Positions 1 through 11,879 of a stretch of DNA of 64,000 bases are shown here, piece after piece. This DNA is from Malaya genurostris (taxonomy: Eukaryota > Arthropoda > Insecta > Diptera > Culicidae): the NCBI RefSeq assembly GCF_030247185.1, contig NC_080572.1, positions 100,667,198 to 100,731,197 on the forward strand, given 5' to 3'. The first letter of the stretch is position 1. The number at the start of each line of letters is the position of its first letter. The position numbers were made by a program, and so were the translations under genes. The notes beneath the pieces are model-generated. The model was given only the letters and a program-made list of their open reading frames with translations, searched no databases and was not told the origin of the DNA.

Positions 1-1
1 T

Positions 2-220
2 TCAAAAATACCTTCATCATCAAACCAACTATCAACTGAAATCAATGTACAAAGCGCATCTACAGCAACTAGCAGTGAACACAAGACTGCGATCAACAAT
101 GAAAACAAGGAAACGGAAACCACTCACAACTCCAACGATGTAGCCATGGATGATATGAACCACGGACAAAGTGACCTCCAATCTTCGCTAGAAGGAAATG
201 GAAGCTCCTCTCCCCCCTAG
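2..220 (+). pseudogene. C-terminal coding remnant, Ser/Thr/Asn-rich, unidentified
   Basis: An open frame enters from the left edge and stops at 218-220, encoding about 72 residues rich in Ser, Thr, Asn and Glu with no domain I can name. The stop lies right after a run of six C; one C fewer would continue the frame through an Arg-rich tail (PRRRVTTRSNNKK) to a stop at 255-257. Such low-complexity tails are common at the end of gag-like ORF1 proteins of mosquito non-LTR retrotransposons, so a truncated LINE ORF1 is the best guess. Identity is inference; the open frame and C-run are seen. Confidence 0.35.
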
Positions 221-257
221 AAGAAGGGTGACAACGAGATCCAACAATAAAAAATAA

Positions 258-1393
258 TATTGTACGTTTAAGTGTAAAGAAATGTATTACGGTAGTTCAT
301 GGCCTTTAGACGAAGCTGATTTTATACTCAATATATCAAAATCAAGCTTAAAGCAGAGCGATGCGCTCTCTAATTTGTTGTTCAAAACGTTTGATGGCAC
401 AACCCGGTGAGCAGAGAAATGGAATCTGCACCAATGAGTCACATATATTTCATAGTTTGGCGGACTACACTAAAATTATTGGTGTTGAGGGAGAATTGAC
501 ATCACTGGGAGTACGATGCGGTGCCCAAGTGTCGGTCCAATGGACTTTCTTTTCAATGGACTACAAGTGAAAACCTCGTTGTGTAACAACGTGGAGTCGC
601 CAAAGTATGGATGAAAATTCTTTATTACTCGGATTACTCGGCTTCTACCGGAAGTCAAATAATTAGTCGAAACAGTAATTTTGAGTGATAGTGCAGCTGT
701 GGTAAGTGTGTGTTGATTAGTGCAAAGTGCCACCAGTAATGGAAACTGAGAATATACCGCCCAAAATTAAAGTATGTTAACCGATCGAAGCGCCATCTGT
801 ATTTGATTGTTGGTGTTATCAGATTCAAACATAACGAAAATAGATTGGTGTCGTTGTGTCACGACAGTAAAATCTAAAGAAGATATAAAAGATAAACTTT
901 CTGGAATGGAATGTGTGAAAATTTACAAGTCGATTTTGTCATCATTGCCGTTTCAACCTTCCGAGCGAACAGACGTGCTTTTGTTAACTGCGAAACGCTG
1001 AAAACCAGTGCCGTGTGTGATAAAGCGATCGGACAATCGACATTGTACCGTTATTGTATAATAGACAATGGTGCTCGTTCCGCTGAGAGGTTTTCATACA
1101 TAATACAATAGTGCAGTGTATAGACTTTGAATAGTGAACATTTGGAGTAGTGCCGTGACCCGGTGCTGTGTGCTTTTTTTCCTCTTAGAGGTTTTTTGCA
1201 CACAGATACAACAACAATTCAACCAACGCGTGGCCCCAGCGGCCGAGTTTTGTAGCACACCGATTAGCCAAGGCCAGGCATTGGTGGCTATTCATTATTA
1301 AGCTAAGTATCATTCTCTTTCCCTTTTTTTCTGTCCTTGAAATTATCTGGTGGTATCCCAGATTTCTAACCCGTGCGGATACAATTCCGTGCC
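258..1393 (+). other. Gene-free stretch, probably containing the 5' UTR of the downstream LINE
   Basis: Only short, unrelated frames occur here and none resembles a protein. Because the next intact ORF is the gag-like ORF1 of a LINE, at least the right part is probably its 5' UTR with an internal promoter. I could not fix the element's 5' end, as no target-site duplication was found. Confidence 0.4.
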
Positions 1394-2698
1394 ATGACAA
1401 ACCCTGTGAAACAAAACCCTGACCCACCAGATGATAAAATGGAGACAACTGTCGATAGCAAAACTCGCATTAAGAGCTATCCCGACGGACTTGCACTCCC
1501 GGCCGGACCGTACACGGTTTATTTCCGGCCCAAATTAAATGGAAAAAAATTAAATTGTCTCCATATATCGCGAGAGCTGACGAAGCGATACTCTACTGTC
1601 AAGAGTATTGACAAAGTACGCCCGGACAAGCTTAGGGTCTCGTTAACCAGCTCAAAACAGGCTAACGAGATCGTTCAGGGAGAGCTTTTTACGCGGGAAT
1701 ACCGTGTGTACATCCCAGCTCGTGAAGTCGAAATTGACGGCGTTGTCACCGATGCTAGTTTGACTTGCGATGACGTTCTTAAGTACGGGATGGATTGCAA
1801 GCGATTGCATTCAGTGTCGATCGCGGGGGATGGTACCAAATCATACCCCCAATCAGACTCGTATCGGGTGACATTCGCTGGCTCGGCTTTACCTAACTAC
1901 GTCCTCCTGGACCGAGTTCGCCTCCCTGTTCGTCTCTATGTTCCACGTATCATGAACTGCACCAACTGCAAGCAACTGGGACACACAGCGTCCCATTGCA
2001 GCAATAAGCCCCGTTGTGCTAATTGTGGGGAGGCTCATGCGGATGGCTCCTGCGGTAAGGGTACTGCAAAGTGTCTTTACTGTAAGGAGGGTTCGCATGA
2101 CCTGATGGCATGTCCCGCGTACAAAGTGCGCAAGGATAGTTTGAAACGTTCCCTGAAGGAACACTCCAAGCGTTCCTTTGCTGACATGCTCAAGAATGCC
2201 ACCCCCCCTAAGCAATCAACGAACATCTATACCTGCTTGTCAACTGACGAGAGCGAGTTTGACGACCCATTAGAAGGTACATCTTCAGCGGCCCCTCATA
2301 ACTATAGGAAAAGAGTGAACAAATCCTCTCCTAAGCTCCCTAGTAAGGGTACGAAGTTGTCTTCCGATGGGCCTCCAACATTTATGTTTAGAAGTAGTGG
2401 AGACAAAGCTCCGAAGCAAACAGTTCCTGGTCTCGGAAAACTCAATTCTGAGAAGGAATTCCCACCACTTCCCGGGACACCAAAATCCCCAAGTGCCCCT
2501 GAAAACCCAACAGAGAACCAGCTGGGTGCTGGGCTCATAAAATTCTCTGATGTTGTGGACTGGATTTTTAACACCTTCAATATTTCTGATCCTCTTAAAA
2601 GCCTGTTCATGGCTTTGATACCTACAGTTAGAACTTTTTTGAAGCAGTTGACTGCAAAATGGCCCCTTCTTTCAGCGATCGTATCCTTCGATGGCTAA
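1394..2698 (+). CDS. LINE ORF1, gag-like RNA-binding protein
   Basis: The 434-residue product carries zinc knuckles in its middle (about residues 190-245; CTNCKQLGHTASHC is clearly CCHC type, followed by CANCGEAHADGSC and a CLYCKEGSHDLMAC block). These bind the element RNA in the ribonucleoprotein. The C-terminal third is Pro/Ser/Lys-rich and ends in a hydrophobic segment. I chose ATG 1394 because the longer frame from 1373 begins with GTG, not ATG. The stop overlaps the start of ORF2 by 8 bases (ATGGCTAA), suggesting reinitiation or coupled translation of ORF2. The frame is intact. Confidence 0.85.
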   Translation: MTNPVKQNPDPPDDKMETTVDSKTRIKSYPDGLALPAGPYTVYFRPKLNGKKLNCLHISRELTKRYSTVKSIDKVRPDKLRVSLTSSKQANEIVQGELFTREYRVYIPAREVEIDGVVTDASLTCDDVLKYGMDCKRLHSVSIAGDGTKSYPQSDSYRVTFAGSALPNYVLLDRVRLPVRLYVPRIMNCTNCKQLGHTASHCSNKPRCANCGEAHADGSCGKGTAKCLYCKEGSHDLMACPAYKVRKDSLKRSLKEHSKRSFADMLKNATPPKQSTNIYTCLSTDESEFDDPLEGTSSAAPHNYRKRVNKSSPKLPSKGTKLSSDGPPTFMFRSSGDKAPKQTVPGLGKLNSEKEFPPLPGTPKSPSAPENPTENQLGAGLIKFSDVVDWIFNTFNISDPLKSLFMALIPTVRTFLKQLTAKWPLLSAIVSFDG

Positions 2699-5600
2699 CT
2701 CATCCACCGAGGTCACGGATTCAATCACTGTTTTACAGTGGAATTGTAGAAGTATCATCCCAAAAATAGATTCTTTTAAAATTCTTGTGAATAATCTGAA
2801 ATGTGACGCATTTGCATTGTGCGAAACTTGGCTAACTTCTGATGTTTCCCTGAACTTCCACGATTTTAACATTATTCGCCTGGATCGAGACGATCCCTAC
2901 GGAGGAGTACTTTTGGGGATCAAAAAGTGCTATTCCTTCTATCGAATTAACCTCCCATCGATACCAGGTATTGAAGTTGTCGCATGTCATGTCACAATGA
3001 AAGGCAAGGACCTTTGCATTGCTTCCATCTACATTCCCCCTAGAGCCTCAGTTGGGTACCACTGGCTCAGCAGTATCATGCAACTTCTTCCCGCACCGAC
3101 GTTAGTTTTAGGAGACTTTAACTCTCACGGTGCGGGATGGGGTTGTCTTCATGATGACAACAGATCAACCGCGATCTATGATCTTTGCGATAACTTCAAT
3201 ATGACTATTTTGAATACCGGAGAAATGACACGGATTCCCGCACCACCAGCAAGACCAAGCGCGCTGGATTTATCCTTATGCTCGACCTCGCTACGGTTGG
3301 ATTGCACGTGGAAGGTGATCCCCGATCCCCACGGTAGCGACCATCTACCTATCGTAGTTTCAATCGCCTACGGATTAAGACCATCGGAGACAATCAATGT
3401 TTCGTATGACCTCACACGAAATATTGATTGGAAATACTACGCAAATTCGATATCTGAGAAACTAGAATCAACACAAGAACTTCCTCCGGAGGAAGAGTAC
3501 ACGTTGTTGGCTGGCTTGATTCTCGACACCGCGACTCAAGCTCAGACGAAACGTGTACCTGGCGCGAAAACCAACATCCGTCCTCCTAACCTGTGGTGGG
3601 ACAAAGAGTGCTCATCACTCAACGCGGAAAGATCTTTAGCGTTCAAAAAGTTCAGAAAAAATGGAACACCCGATAATTATCGGAATTACGCGGCGTTAGA
3701 CAAGCAAATGAAGAACTTAGTCAAAGCAAATAAACTTGGTTATTGGCGACGGTTTGTTGAAGGATTATCAAAAGAAACATCGATGAGCACTCTTTGGAAC
3801 ACAGCCCGACGAATGCGCAACCAAAACGCCACGAATGAAAGCGAGGAATATTCCAACCGCTGGATATTCGATTTCGCTAAAAAAGTATGCCCAGACTCTG
3901 TTCCGGAACAGAAGACCACCCGCGCCGCGACATCAAATACAAACGAAACACCGTTTTCGATGGTAGAGTTCTCACTCGCACTCTTGTCGTGTAACAATAA
4001 AGCCCCGGGGCTAGACAGAATTAAATTCAACTTGTTGAAAAATCTCCCTGACCCTGCGAAAAGGCGCTTGTTGAATTTATTTAACAAGTTTCTTACGGGT
4101 AATATTGTCCCACACGACTGGAGACAAGTGCGAGTGATCGCCATCCAAAAACCAGGAAAACCAGCCTCCGATCACAATTCGTATCGGCCGATTGCTATGC
4201 TTTCCTGCATCCGGAAATTGTTCGAAAAAATGATTCTCTTTCGTCTTGACAATTGGGTGGAGACTAATGGCTTGCTTTCAAATACACAATTTGGTTTCCG
4301 CAGGGGCAAAGGAACGAACGATTGTCTTGCGTTGCTCTCAACAGAAATTCAAATGGCATTTGCTCGTAAAGAACAAATGGCGTCAGTTTTCCTCGACATC
4401 AAGGGGGCCTTTGACTCAGTTTCCATAAACATCCTATCTGAGAAGTTGCATCAGCATGGTCTTTCACCAATTTTGAATAACTTTTTGTATAATCTATTGT
4501 CCGAGAAACACATGTATTTCGCGCATGGTGATTTGTCGACAATACGATTCAGTTACATGGGTCTTCCTCAGGGCTCATGCTTAAGCCCCCTTTTATACAA
4601 TTTTTACGTAAGCAATATTGATGAATGTATCAACACATCTTGCACACTAAGACAACTTGCCGACGACAGCGTTGTGTCTATTATAGGACGCAAAGCTGCC
4701 GATCTCCAAGGACCATTACAAGATACCCTCGACAACTTGTCTACATGGGCTCTTCAAATGGGTATCGAGTTCTCTACGGAGAAAACTGAGCTAGTTGTAT
4801 TTTCAAGGAAGCGAGAACCAGCACAATTACAGCTTCAACTAGGGGGTGAAACCATAGCTCAAGTCTTCACATTCAAATATCTCGGGGTCTGGTTCGACTC
4901 CAAAGGCACCTGGGGATTTCACATTAGATATCTGAAACAAAAATGCCAACGGAGAATCAACTTTCTTCGTACGATAACCGGATCGTGGTGGGTGCCCATC
5001 CAGGAGACCTGATCAGGTTGTACCAAACAACGATATTGTCCGTTATGGAATATGGATGCTTTTGCTTCCGATCCGCGGCGAACACTCATTTCATCAAGCT
5101 GGAAAGAATCCAGTATCGTTGCTTGCGTATTTCCTTAGGTTGCATGCAGTCAACTCATACGATGAGTCTCGAAGTGTTGGCGGGCGTCTTACCGTTGAAA
5201 AACCGATTCTGGGATCTCTCATATCGATTGCTAATCCGATGCGAAATCTTGAATCCGAAGGTGATTGAAAACTTCGAAAGGCTTGTCGAGCTCAATTCTC
5301 AGACCCGTTTTATGTCCTTGTATTTTGATTACATGGCTCAGAATATTAACCCTTCTTCGTTTGTGCCCAACCGTGTCCTATTCTTGGATACTTCTGATTC
5401 CACTGTATTTTTCGACACATCCATGAGAGAAGAGATTCGTGGAATTCCGGATCACGTACGCCCTCAAGTGGCCCCCAATATTTTTTATAACAAATTCAGA
5501 ACAGTCAACTGTGAAAAGGTGTTTTACACTGACGGATCATACATCAACGAGTCCACAGGCTTCGGCATCTTCAATCAAAACATCACCGCTTCTTACAAAC

Positions 5601-6370
5601 TCAGTGATCCAGCTTCAGTTTACGTCGCAGAACTAGCTGCCATTCAGTACACTCTTGAGATCATTGAAACCTTGCCCAAAGATCATTACTTCATTGTCAC
5701 GGACAGTCTAAGTTCAATAGAAGCTCTCCGGGCAATGAAGCCAGGAAAGTATCCCCCCTATTTTCTGGGGAAAATATGGGAACACTTGAGAGCTTTATCT
5801 GGACGGTCTTATTTAATATCCTTAGTCTGGGTCCCATCGCATTGTTCCATTCCAGGCAATGAACAGGCAGACTCATTGGCTAAAGTGGGCGCATTAGAAG
5901 GTGATATTTATGAAAGACCAATATGCTTCAATGAATTTTTCAGAATCTCTCGTCAGAAAACTCTCGAAAGTTGGCAAACTTCATGGAGCAATGACGAACT
6001 GGGACGATGGCTACACTCCATTATCCCTAAGGTATCGACGAAACCTTGGTTCAGGGGGATGAACGTGAGTCGCGATATCATTCGTGTTATGTCGCGGCTC
6101 ATGTCAAATCACTGCACCTTCAACGCACATCTCCGGCGTATTGGGCTCGCGGAGAGCGGTCTCTGCACCTGTGGCGACGGTTATCAGGACATCGAGCATG
6201 TCGTGTGGTCGTGCGTAGAGTATCGCGACGTCAGGTCGGAGCTACTGGAATCCCTTAGGGCCCGAGGTAGACCGTCCAATGTTCCGGTTCGGGATGTGTT
6301 GGCGAGTCGGGATAGTTTATATATGCTTCTCATATACCAGTACCTTAAACACATTAATATACAAGTGTAA
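2691..6370 (+). pseudogene. LINE ORF2: APE endonuclease, reverse transcriptase, RNase H (frameshifted)
   Basis: The apurinic-type endonuclease comes first (QWN near residue 16, CETWL near 45, GDFNSH near 141, GSDHLPI near 215). The reverse transcriptase follows with KAPGLDRI, LPQGSCLSP (near 625) and the catalytic box QLADDSVV (near 655), a variant of F/YADD. The frame then stops at 5012, but the second frame (open from 4943) continues the protein, so one base was lost near 4990. RNase H follows with YTDGS, AELAAIQ, TDSLSSIEA and HCSIPGNEQADSLAK, so all acidic residues and the His are present. The C-terminus has a Cys/His cluster (CTCGDGYQDIEHVVWSC). Apart from the one frameshift the ~1226-codon ORF is open, suggesting a young copy. 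Confidence 0.85.
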
Positions 6371-6993
6371 TCCGTAGTTTCCTCTCTCTTGTCGAGGCTA
6401 AGAATATTCTTCACCTACAGGTTCGAGACTAACATTCGCCCGATTCTCCAAATCCCTCGCCTGTCCACTATCTCTGTATAAAATAACAAGATCTTTTGAC
6501 TGCCACTAACTTCTTCGTTCCCCCTTTCTCCGTTTCTCCACCATCTCGATGTCAACTAATTAGATCTTTATCGTTTTTGGTCATTCGTTCTCATACCCCC
6601 TTTTTCATCCCGTTTTCCACAAAATTACGTCTCTATACTTCTTTCATTCTCTTAGGCAAAGGCATCGCCCACGGGAAAACTGCTTCAATCGATGAACAAC
6701 ATGCGGGCCACCCGCTGGGTCTCTGTGACCTGGGGGTGTTTCCCGCGGACCCATTGAAACGTATAATCGTCATCTGGAAGAAACTAATGCCATATTTAAT
6801 CCACCGACCATTGCCGATCGCCAGCTGCAGACTGAATCTGCAGAATCGACCATTGCGACCGGAATTCGCCACTACCCTAATGATAATACCCTAGTTTTAA
6901 GTTAGTTTTAATTTAAAATAAGAAAATGCCCTTGGCATCTAAGAGCTTAAGCAGTGTGCCTTCAATTATGTTACTATTGAATAAAAAAGTCGA
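6371..6993 (+). other. 3' UTR and A-rich tail of the I-group LINE
   Basis: The block AAGAGCTTAAGCAGTGTGCC just before the TTGAATAAAAAA tail recurs at two other places in the window, which marks it as the conserved 3' end recognised in target-primed reverse transcription. The short frames inside are not convincing genes. Confidence 0.75.
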
Positions 6994-8880
6994 TTTTGTG
7001 ATTCTGGCTGAAAATCTAAAATTGTTATTTTTCAGCTTTTGTGTGTCATCTCTCGGCCGCCATGTTTTATTTACAGAAATGTAAATAGGAGAAAAAAGAT
7101 ACTGATGAGATCCAATGCTTTATTACATTTCTCCTTACTAAAAATAGGCATCAATAATATGGGAAACGTGTAATGTATGGATCGCGTGAAGTTCATAACC
7201 GTGCAAATATTTCTTGCAACTATGTTTAACTTGGACACATCTAAATATAGTTTGGACTGCGAGGAGGATCCATTTGGTATTTTATTATTTTGGTTATCGA
7301 GTAGATATTGACATTACCTCATATGACGTAGGGAGTTGTTGTTCGATTAATGGCGATCGAGTGGTATCTTGCAAATATTACGGCTTTCGATAAAAAAAAC
7401 AGAACACAATGCATTAAATGTATGAATTCATAACGAACCTCCCGACAGCCGGCTGTCTGGAATTTCACGAGTTTCGGGAGGAATTTTGTATTTTAGTAGG
7501 GAGCACATATTAATACAAAACACGATAAAATTGCAACGTATTCTCGGCTACCCAGAGCAATAAACACATGATATTATTATTCGAAAATCAACCAACTAAA
7601 AAACTCTTCTTGTAATGCACTTGGAAATGCAGAGGATTCATCGGTTTCTAGTAGTAACATGCATTGAATCAACAATCCTTCCGTCTCAAGTAGGTCTGCA
7701 TTCGGACGTGGCCGGCATCGATATTGAGCAACATGCAGGGAGCAAAGCAGTTTACACAATGTGAAACTACGAGCTATTCCCAAGCAAGTTGTTTCATGAA
7801 AACATTTTGTATGTTTAATTGGTTTTTAACAATAACGGAGTAGCAACACACGGGCGGTCTCTAATGCTAATGCAACATTGATATTATTGTTGTCGATCAT
7901 AGAACTGTGTAAAAGAATGTTCTACCAAGTACATGGGGCCTTGTTCACTAGGCAGCCCTAATGGATCCAATTCAGGAGGAAGTTGATGGGGTAAGATCAG
8001 TGTTCGTGATTTCCGAAAATTTAACAGAAGCTGCTCGATTTTTATCTAGATTGTATACAACATTTTCAATCCGGTAGAAGATGCTACAAGAACTCGAGTC
8101 TCTCAATGCATGAACCGCGAGTGAATTTTTCTACATTTCTTCGCTCCACTTCATACTCTGAGTATTTCACGGCCCTTAAAAAAATTACAGTCCGATGATG
8201 ATTGGTGCTGTGTGGAATTTACCAAGAGAGAATCGCAAGTTGACAATTATCGCAGAAAACCGAATCGATGATTCGACTTGATGACTCTCATACTAGGTTG
8301 CAATATTTCAAAACCCTTGTGTGTAGCATTCACATACATTTTCATAGGCACAAAATATACAAAGGTTATATGCACATAGTTAGAATCGCGAAACGAGAAT
8401 ATGCGACCGTTTGTTGCTTCAGAGAGAATCCCCACAGCAGCGAGCTAACCTTTGATTCTCAGACAGGTCATCGAGAGAAATTCTCTCTCGCACTGGTGTC
8501 TATTCTATGTTAAATGAACCATGTCGGTTTTTTGTTGCTGCGATGATATCCGTCTCTCTTTGATGGCACTTATTGAATCGTGTGAAGAGTTGCGAGTGAG
8601 CGTTCTTTGATACGATAAAAGCCATCCTTGAGTAAGATACGAGGTTGTCGGGTTCATATATCTTGGAGCAATAGTATTCTGCGATAGTGATTTTAGTCGT
8701 GGAGTAAAACAACTCCGTTACCAGCTTAAATTGCGTAGCTGGTAAACACCCACAAAACTGGCCATATACAAGTCGTTCTTACTTTCAGTTGCTCTATACA
8801 GCCACGAAGTGTGATTGGTGAAGAAGACAGATCTCTGAGTACTCGGCATATTTGAGAGAAAAATCCTGCGCTCAATACTT
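6994..8880. other. No recognisable gene
   Basis: AT-rich sequence with only short frames on both strands. I see no protein family, no clear TIRs and no long repeats shared with the rest of the window. Confidence 0.5.
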
Positions 8881-8883
8881 GTT

Positions 8884-9055
8884 GGTTAAGAGAGAATGGG
8901 GAATGGCGGAGGCATAGATCACAAGTATTTCAACATGCTAGCATTGGAAGATTTATAAAGAGTACAGTGGGTTGGGCATGTAACAAGAGTACCTGAAAAG
9001 ATATTAACATGCATGATACTCAGTAGAGAACCTGGAAAAGGTTATTGAATGTGGA
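8884..9055 (+). pseudogene. Degenerate C-terminal end of a LINE reverse transcriptase
   Basis: One frame reads, after an internal stop, RVQWVGHVTRVPEKIL followed by REPGKG. This matches the motif R-L-x-W-x-G-H-V-x-R-M-P and the G-K-P/G block commonly seen at the C-terminus of RTE- or CR1-type LINE ORF2 proteins. The rest of the ORF is gone. It is a remnant of a lineage different from the I-group LINE at 1.4-7 kb. Confidence 0.35.
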
Positions 9056-9431
9056 ATAGACGTTGCACTCGGAGGGCGGTGTAATAGAGAAGAAATCAAG
9101 AAAATGCAATACATCGAATTTGAAAAAAAACAGAAAATTTTCCATTACGCATCTTATTGAAAAATAGCGAAAAGATATTTTTTTGACCATTTCAATAGTT
9201 TTTTTTTCCCAAGTATATTTCAGTTGAATAGAAGCTATCAAATATTCACGATTTTTAATGGTAAATCACAAAAAATTTCATCACGTCGTTTGGATTGGAG
9301 CAAAATACAACGGAAAGTTGAAAACAATGGGGAACATTATGCTAAATCAGCCATTCCAAATGTTATTCAAAGAACTGTAAAGATTACTTTTTTTGCAAAA
9401 CGGAGAATAAAACCATCAGTGTAGTAGTGAT

Positions 9432-9800
9432 TTATCTTTGGCTAAAATTGTCCTCGATTTCAGCGATAACCTCTTCATTCATGCGAAATTTCTTACCGGC
9501 GAGATTTTTTTCTGACCCTGCGAGCAGCCAGTAGTCGCTAGGAGCCAAATCTGGCGAATACGGTAGATGTGGCATTGTTTTGCTCGACTTGTGACACGAT
9601 TGTCTTGATAAAACAAAATTTTTTTCTTTGTAGTTTCTTTGCAATTTCAGCCTTCAAACGCTACAATAACGCTATATAATATTCACTGTTAATGGTATTT
9701 CCTTTCTCAAGGTAGTCGATAAATATTACACCACGCACATCCCGAAATATCGAGCCTCGAGTCAATTTGCGGCTCTCTAAGAATTTTCGAAACGCTGCAA
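9432..9800 (-). pseudogene. mariner transposase C-terminal remnant (DD34D type)
   Basis: The minus strand reads RDVRGVIFIDYLEKGNTINSE in one frame, then shifts frame and reads PHLPYSPDLAPSDYWL, LAGKKF and NEEVIAEIE. These are the catalytic core and C-terminal blocks of mariner transposases, in the right order. The SPDLAPSD block holds the third catalytic Asp. N-terminal DNA-binding and first catalytic regions are missing, and there are frame changes, so it is dead. No TIRs were recognised. Confidence 0.75.
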
Positions 9801-11136
9801 GTGAGTACAAAAAGGTGTTAGTGTGCGAAATATTTCCAAATTCATTCTTTATTTGTGTCCTTCATCAATTCAATGGTGTTTCAATTCTGGGGTACAAATA
9901 TACTCCACGAAAGCGTAGGTGCTAGATGTATGGAATGAGCTATTGTTCGGACCTGTCGGTTTTCTTTTAATAACTTTGTCTACAAATGTCGAATTGTTTT
10001 ATCGTCTTCGAAGTTTTTCCTCCTCGTTAAATTTCCTACGAAAATAACACAGGCACCGATTTTTAGAATTCATAGGTTGATCTTCAGCCGTTTTTTTTTT
10101 GAAAAAAGTGGATTTCTCCATAGTAAATCTCATACAAACTTTAAACCTCGGGCACGAAAATAGTTTCTCCGATCGAGCTGAAACTTCGCATGGTGCTTAC
10201 CCAAAAGGAGCAGGGAAAGTTTGGTGGAGCTGAAATCAATATTTTGTCCAAACCTAATGTTCACTGAGCTACGCTAGTAGCTGTTAATATTTTAATGGAG
10301 TACACTATGCGTATTTTTATTAAGAATTCTAGGCAACAGAAACAAAAACACTTCAAAGACATGTATTCAATTTGACTGATGTGATAGCGAGAATGAAAAC
10401 TTGTGATAAAGTTACCCCACAGACGAACGCACAATGTCCTTAAAGGAGGGGTAGGGTCTAAAAGATGAAAAAATCATCATTTTTGAATTTTTTTTCGAAA
10501 CTATCGTGCTACAAAATAAATTTAAATGTTTTGCATGATAATAGGCATCATTCGAACAATATTTTTTTTTACAATTTTTTTCGTGGAACAATATTAAGAA
10601 ATGAATCTGTGAAGAGGTATTTATGAGGACGCTTCTTAAAAATCATGATTTGCGGTGTCCACTGTATCTCAGCGCAGACTAATCAGAAGTGAACAAATCA
10701 AAGTAGCAAAGTTAGAGTAGAAATTTTTCTAGACCCCAACGTTTCTGTTTGATTTTTTAAATTTAATTTTTATTTTTGGTGGTTGTTCAAAGTGAAAACT
10801 ACGATTTTTCACGAAAAAATCCGACATTTTGTAACTGTAAAACCTCCCCTAAGTAACAAACAACCAAAAGGAAAACGTTGGGGTCTGGTTTTTTATATGT
10901 AGAAAGTATGTGTAAAATTAAAAAAAAAATGGTTCAGTAGTTTTTGAATGACGATGGACACGCACTTTCAAAACCTGCTTTCGAGAAAAACGCGTTTAAA
11001 GCGTAGGGTCTAACATTTTCAAAAAATCATATTTTTTCTTTCATAAAGCTTAAAGCCAGGAAAATCACTATCCCAATTAAATTCTGGATTTTTAGTTTGA
11101 TAAGTATCTAACGATAAAACAGATTGAAAAAATGAC
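9801..11136. repeat. AT-rich repeat region with an internal inverted repeat
   Basis: No gene is seen. Around 10731-10745 and 10877-10891 the blocks AGACCCCAACGTTT and AAACGTTGGGGTCT form an inverted pair about 130 bp apart, and AGGGTCTAA-type blocks also occur near 10450 and 11005. This suggests a fold-back or MITE-like element, but I could not set its limits. Confidence 0.4.
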
Positions 11137-11879
11137 ATGACATTGTGGTCTGAGCGCGTTATCAAACGGTATAAGGAAACATTGACGACAATTCGGAAGC
11201 CTCAAGCCAGTCGTCGGAGTGGAACTGTCGACCGGAAACTGCGTGGTAAGATTTTGAAGACGTTTAAGAGGAATCCTAATCTGTCGGACCGTGATTTAAC
11301 CAGAAAATTCGGTGCTGCCCATAGTACCGTGAGGAGAACTCGACTCCGGGATGGAATCAAGTCGTATCGAGCTAGCAAACAGCCAAATCGAACCATAAAA
11401 AAGAATAGTGTGGTCAAAATTCGTGCTCGGAAACTATATGACCAGGTGCTGACCAAGTTCGACGGGTGTCTTCTGATGGACGATGAAACCTATGTCAAGG
11501 CTAACTTCGAGCAAATCCCAGATCAAAAATTTTACTTGGCAATGGCTCGGGGGGATGTTCCAGCCAAATTTAAATTTGTTTTTGCCGACAAAGCAGTCAT
11601 TACAGCAAAGTCATTCAAGAATGGTATGCAGAGAAAGGGGCGCAGTTTGTTCCGAAAAACCTTAACCCACCCAACTGCCCCCAGTTCCGCCCAATTGAGA
11701 AATACTGGGCAATAATGAAGAGGAGACTCAAGGCAAAGGAAAAGGTTGTCAAAGACATCAATCAGATGTCGACCTTGTGGAATAAGATAGCTAAAACGAT
11801 GAACGAAGAAGGTGTGCGCCGCCTAATGAGCCGTGTTACAGGAAAAATTCGAGAATTCCTTCGAAACCGCGTCGAATAA
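11137..11879 (+). pseudogene. DD37E (IS630-Tc1-mariner) transposase, internally deleted
   Basis: The upstream frame encodes a helix-turn-helix region (around NLSDRDLTRKFGAAHSTVRR) and the first catalytic Asp in LLMDDETYVKANF, then reads FVFADK before running out of phase and stopping at 11715. A second frame from about 11640 encodes the C-terminal end: FVPKNLNPPNCPQFRPIEKYWA (the catalytic Glu is in RPIEK) to the stop at 11877-11879. The segment with the second catalytic Asp is missing, so this is a deletion plus frameshift. The N-terminus also looks truncated. The lineage is the mosquito ITmD37E group; a second, diverged member lies at 55.8-60.2 kb. Confidence 0.8.

Larger units (their letters stand above)
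1394..6993 (+). mobile_element. I-group non-LTR retrotransposon (LINE), nearly full length
   Basis: Two overlapping ORFs encode a zinc-knuckle gag-like protein and an endonuclease-reverse transcriptase-RNase H polyprotein, followed by a ~620-bp 3' UTR ending in TTGAATAAAAAA. An RNase H domain after the RT is a known trait of the I, Loner, LOA and related groups, and absent from Jockey/Juan. The first ~1 kb of the interval to the left is probably its 5' UTR. Copies of the same 3' UTR occur alone at about 16069-16128 and 32072-32291. A frameshift in ORF2 makes this copy defective. The exact clade needs a phylogeny. Confidence 0.85.
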
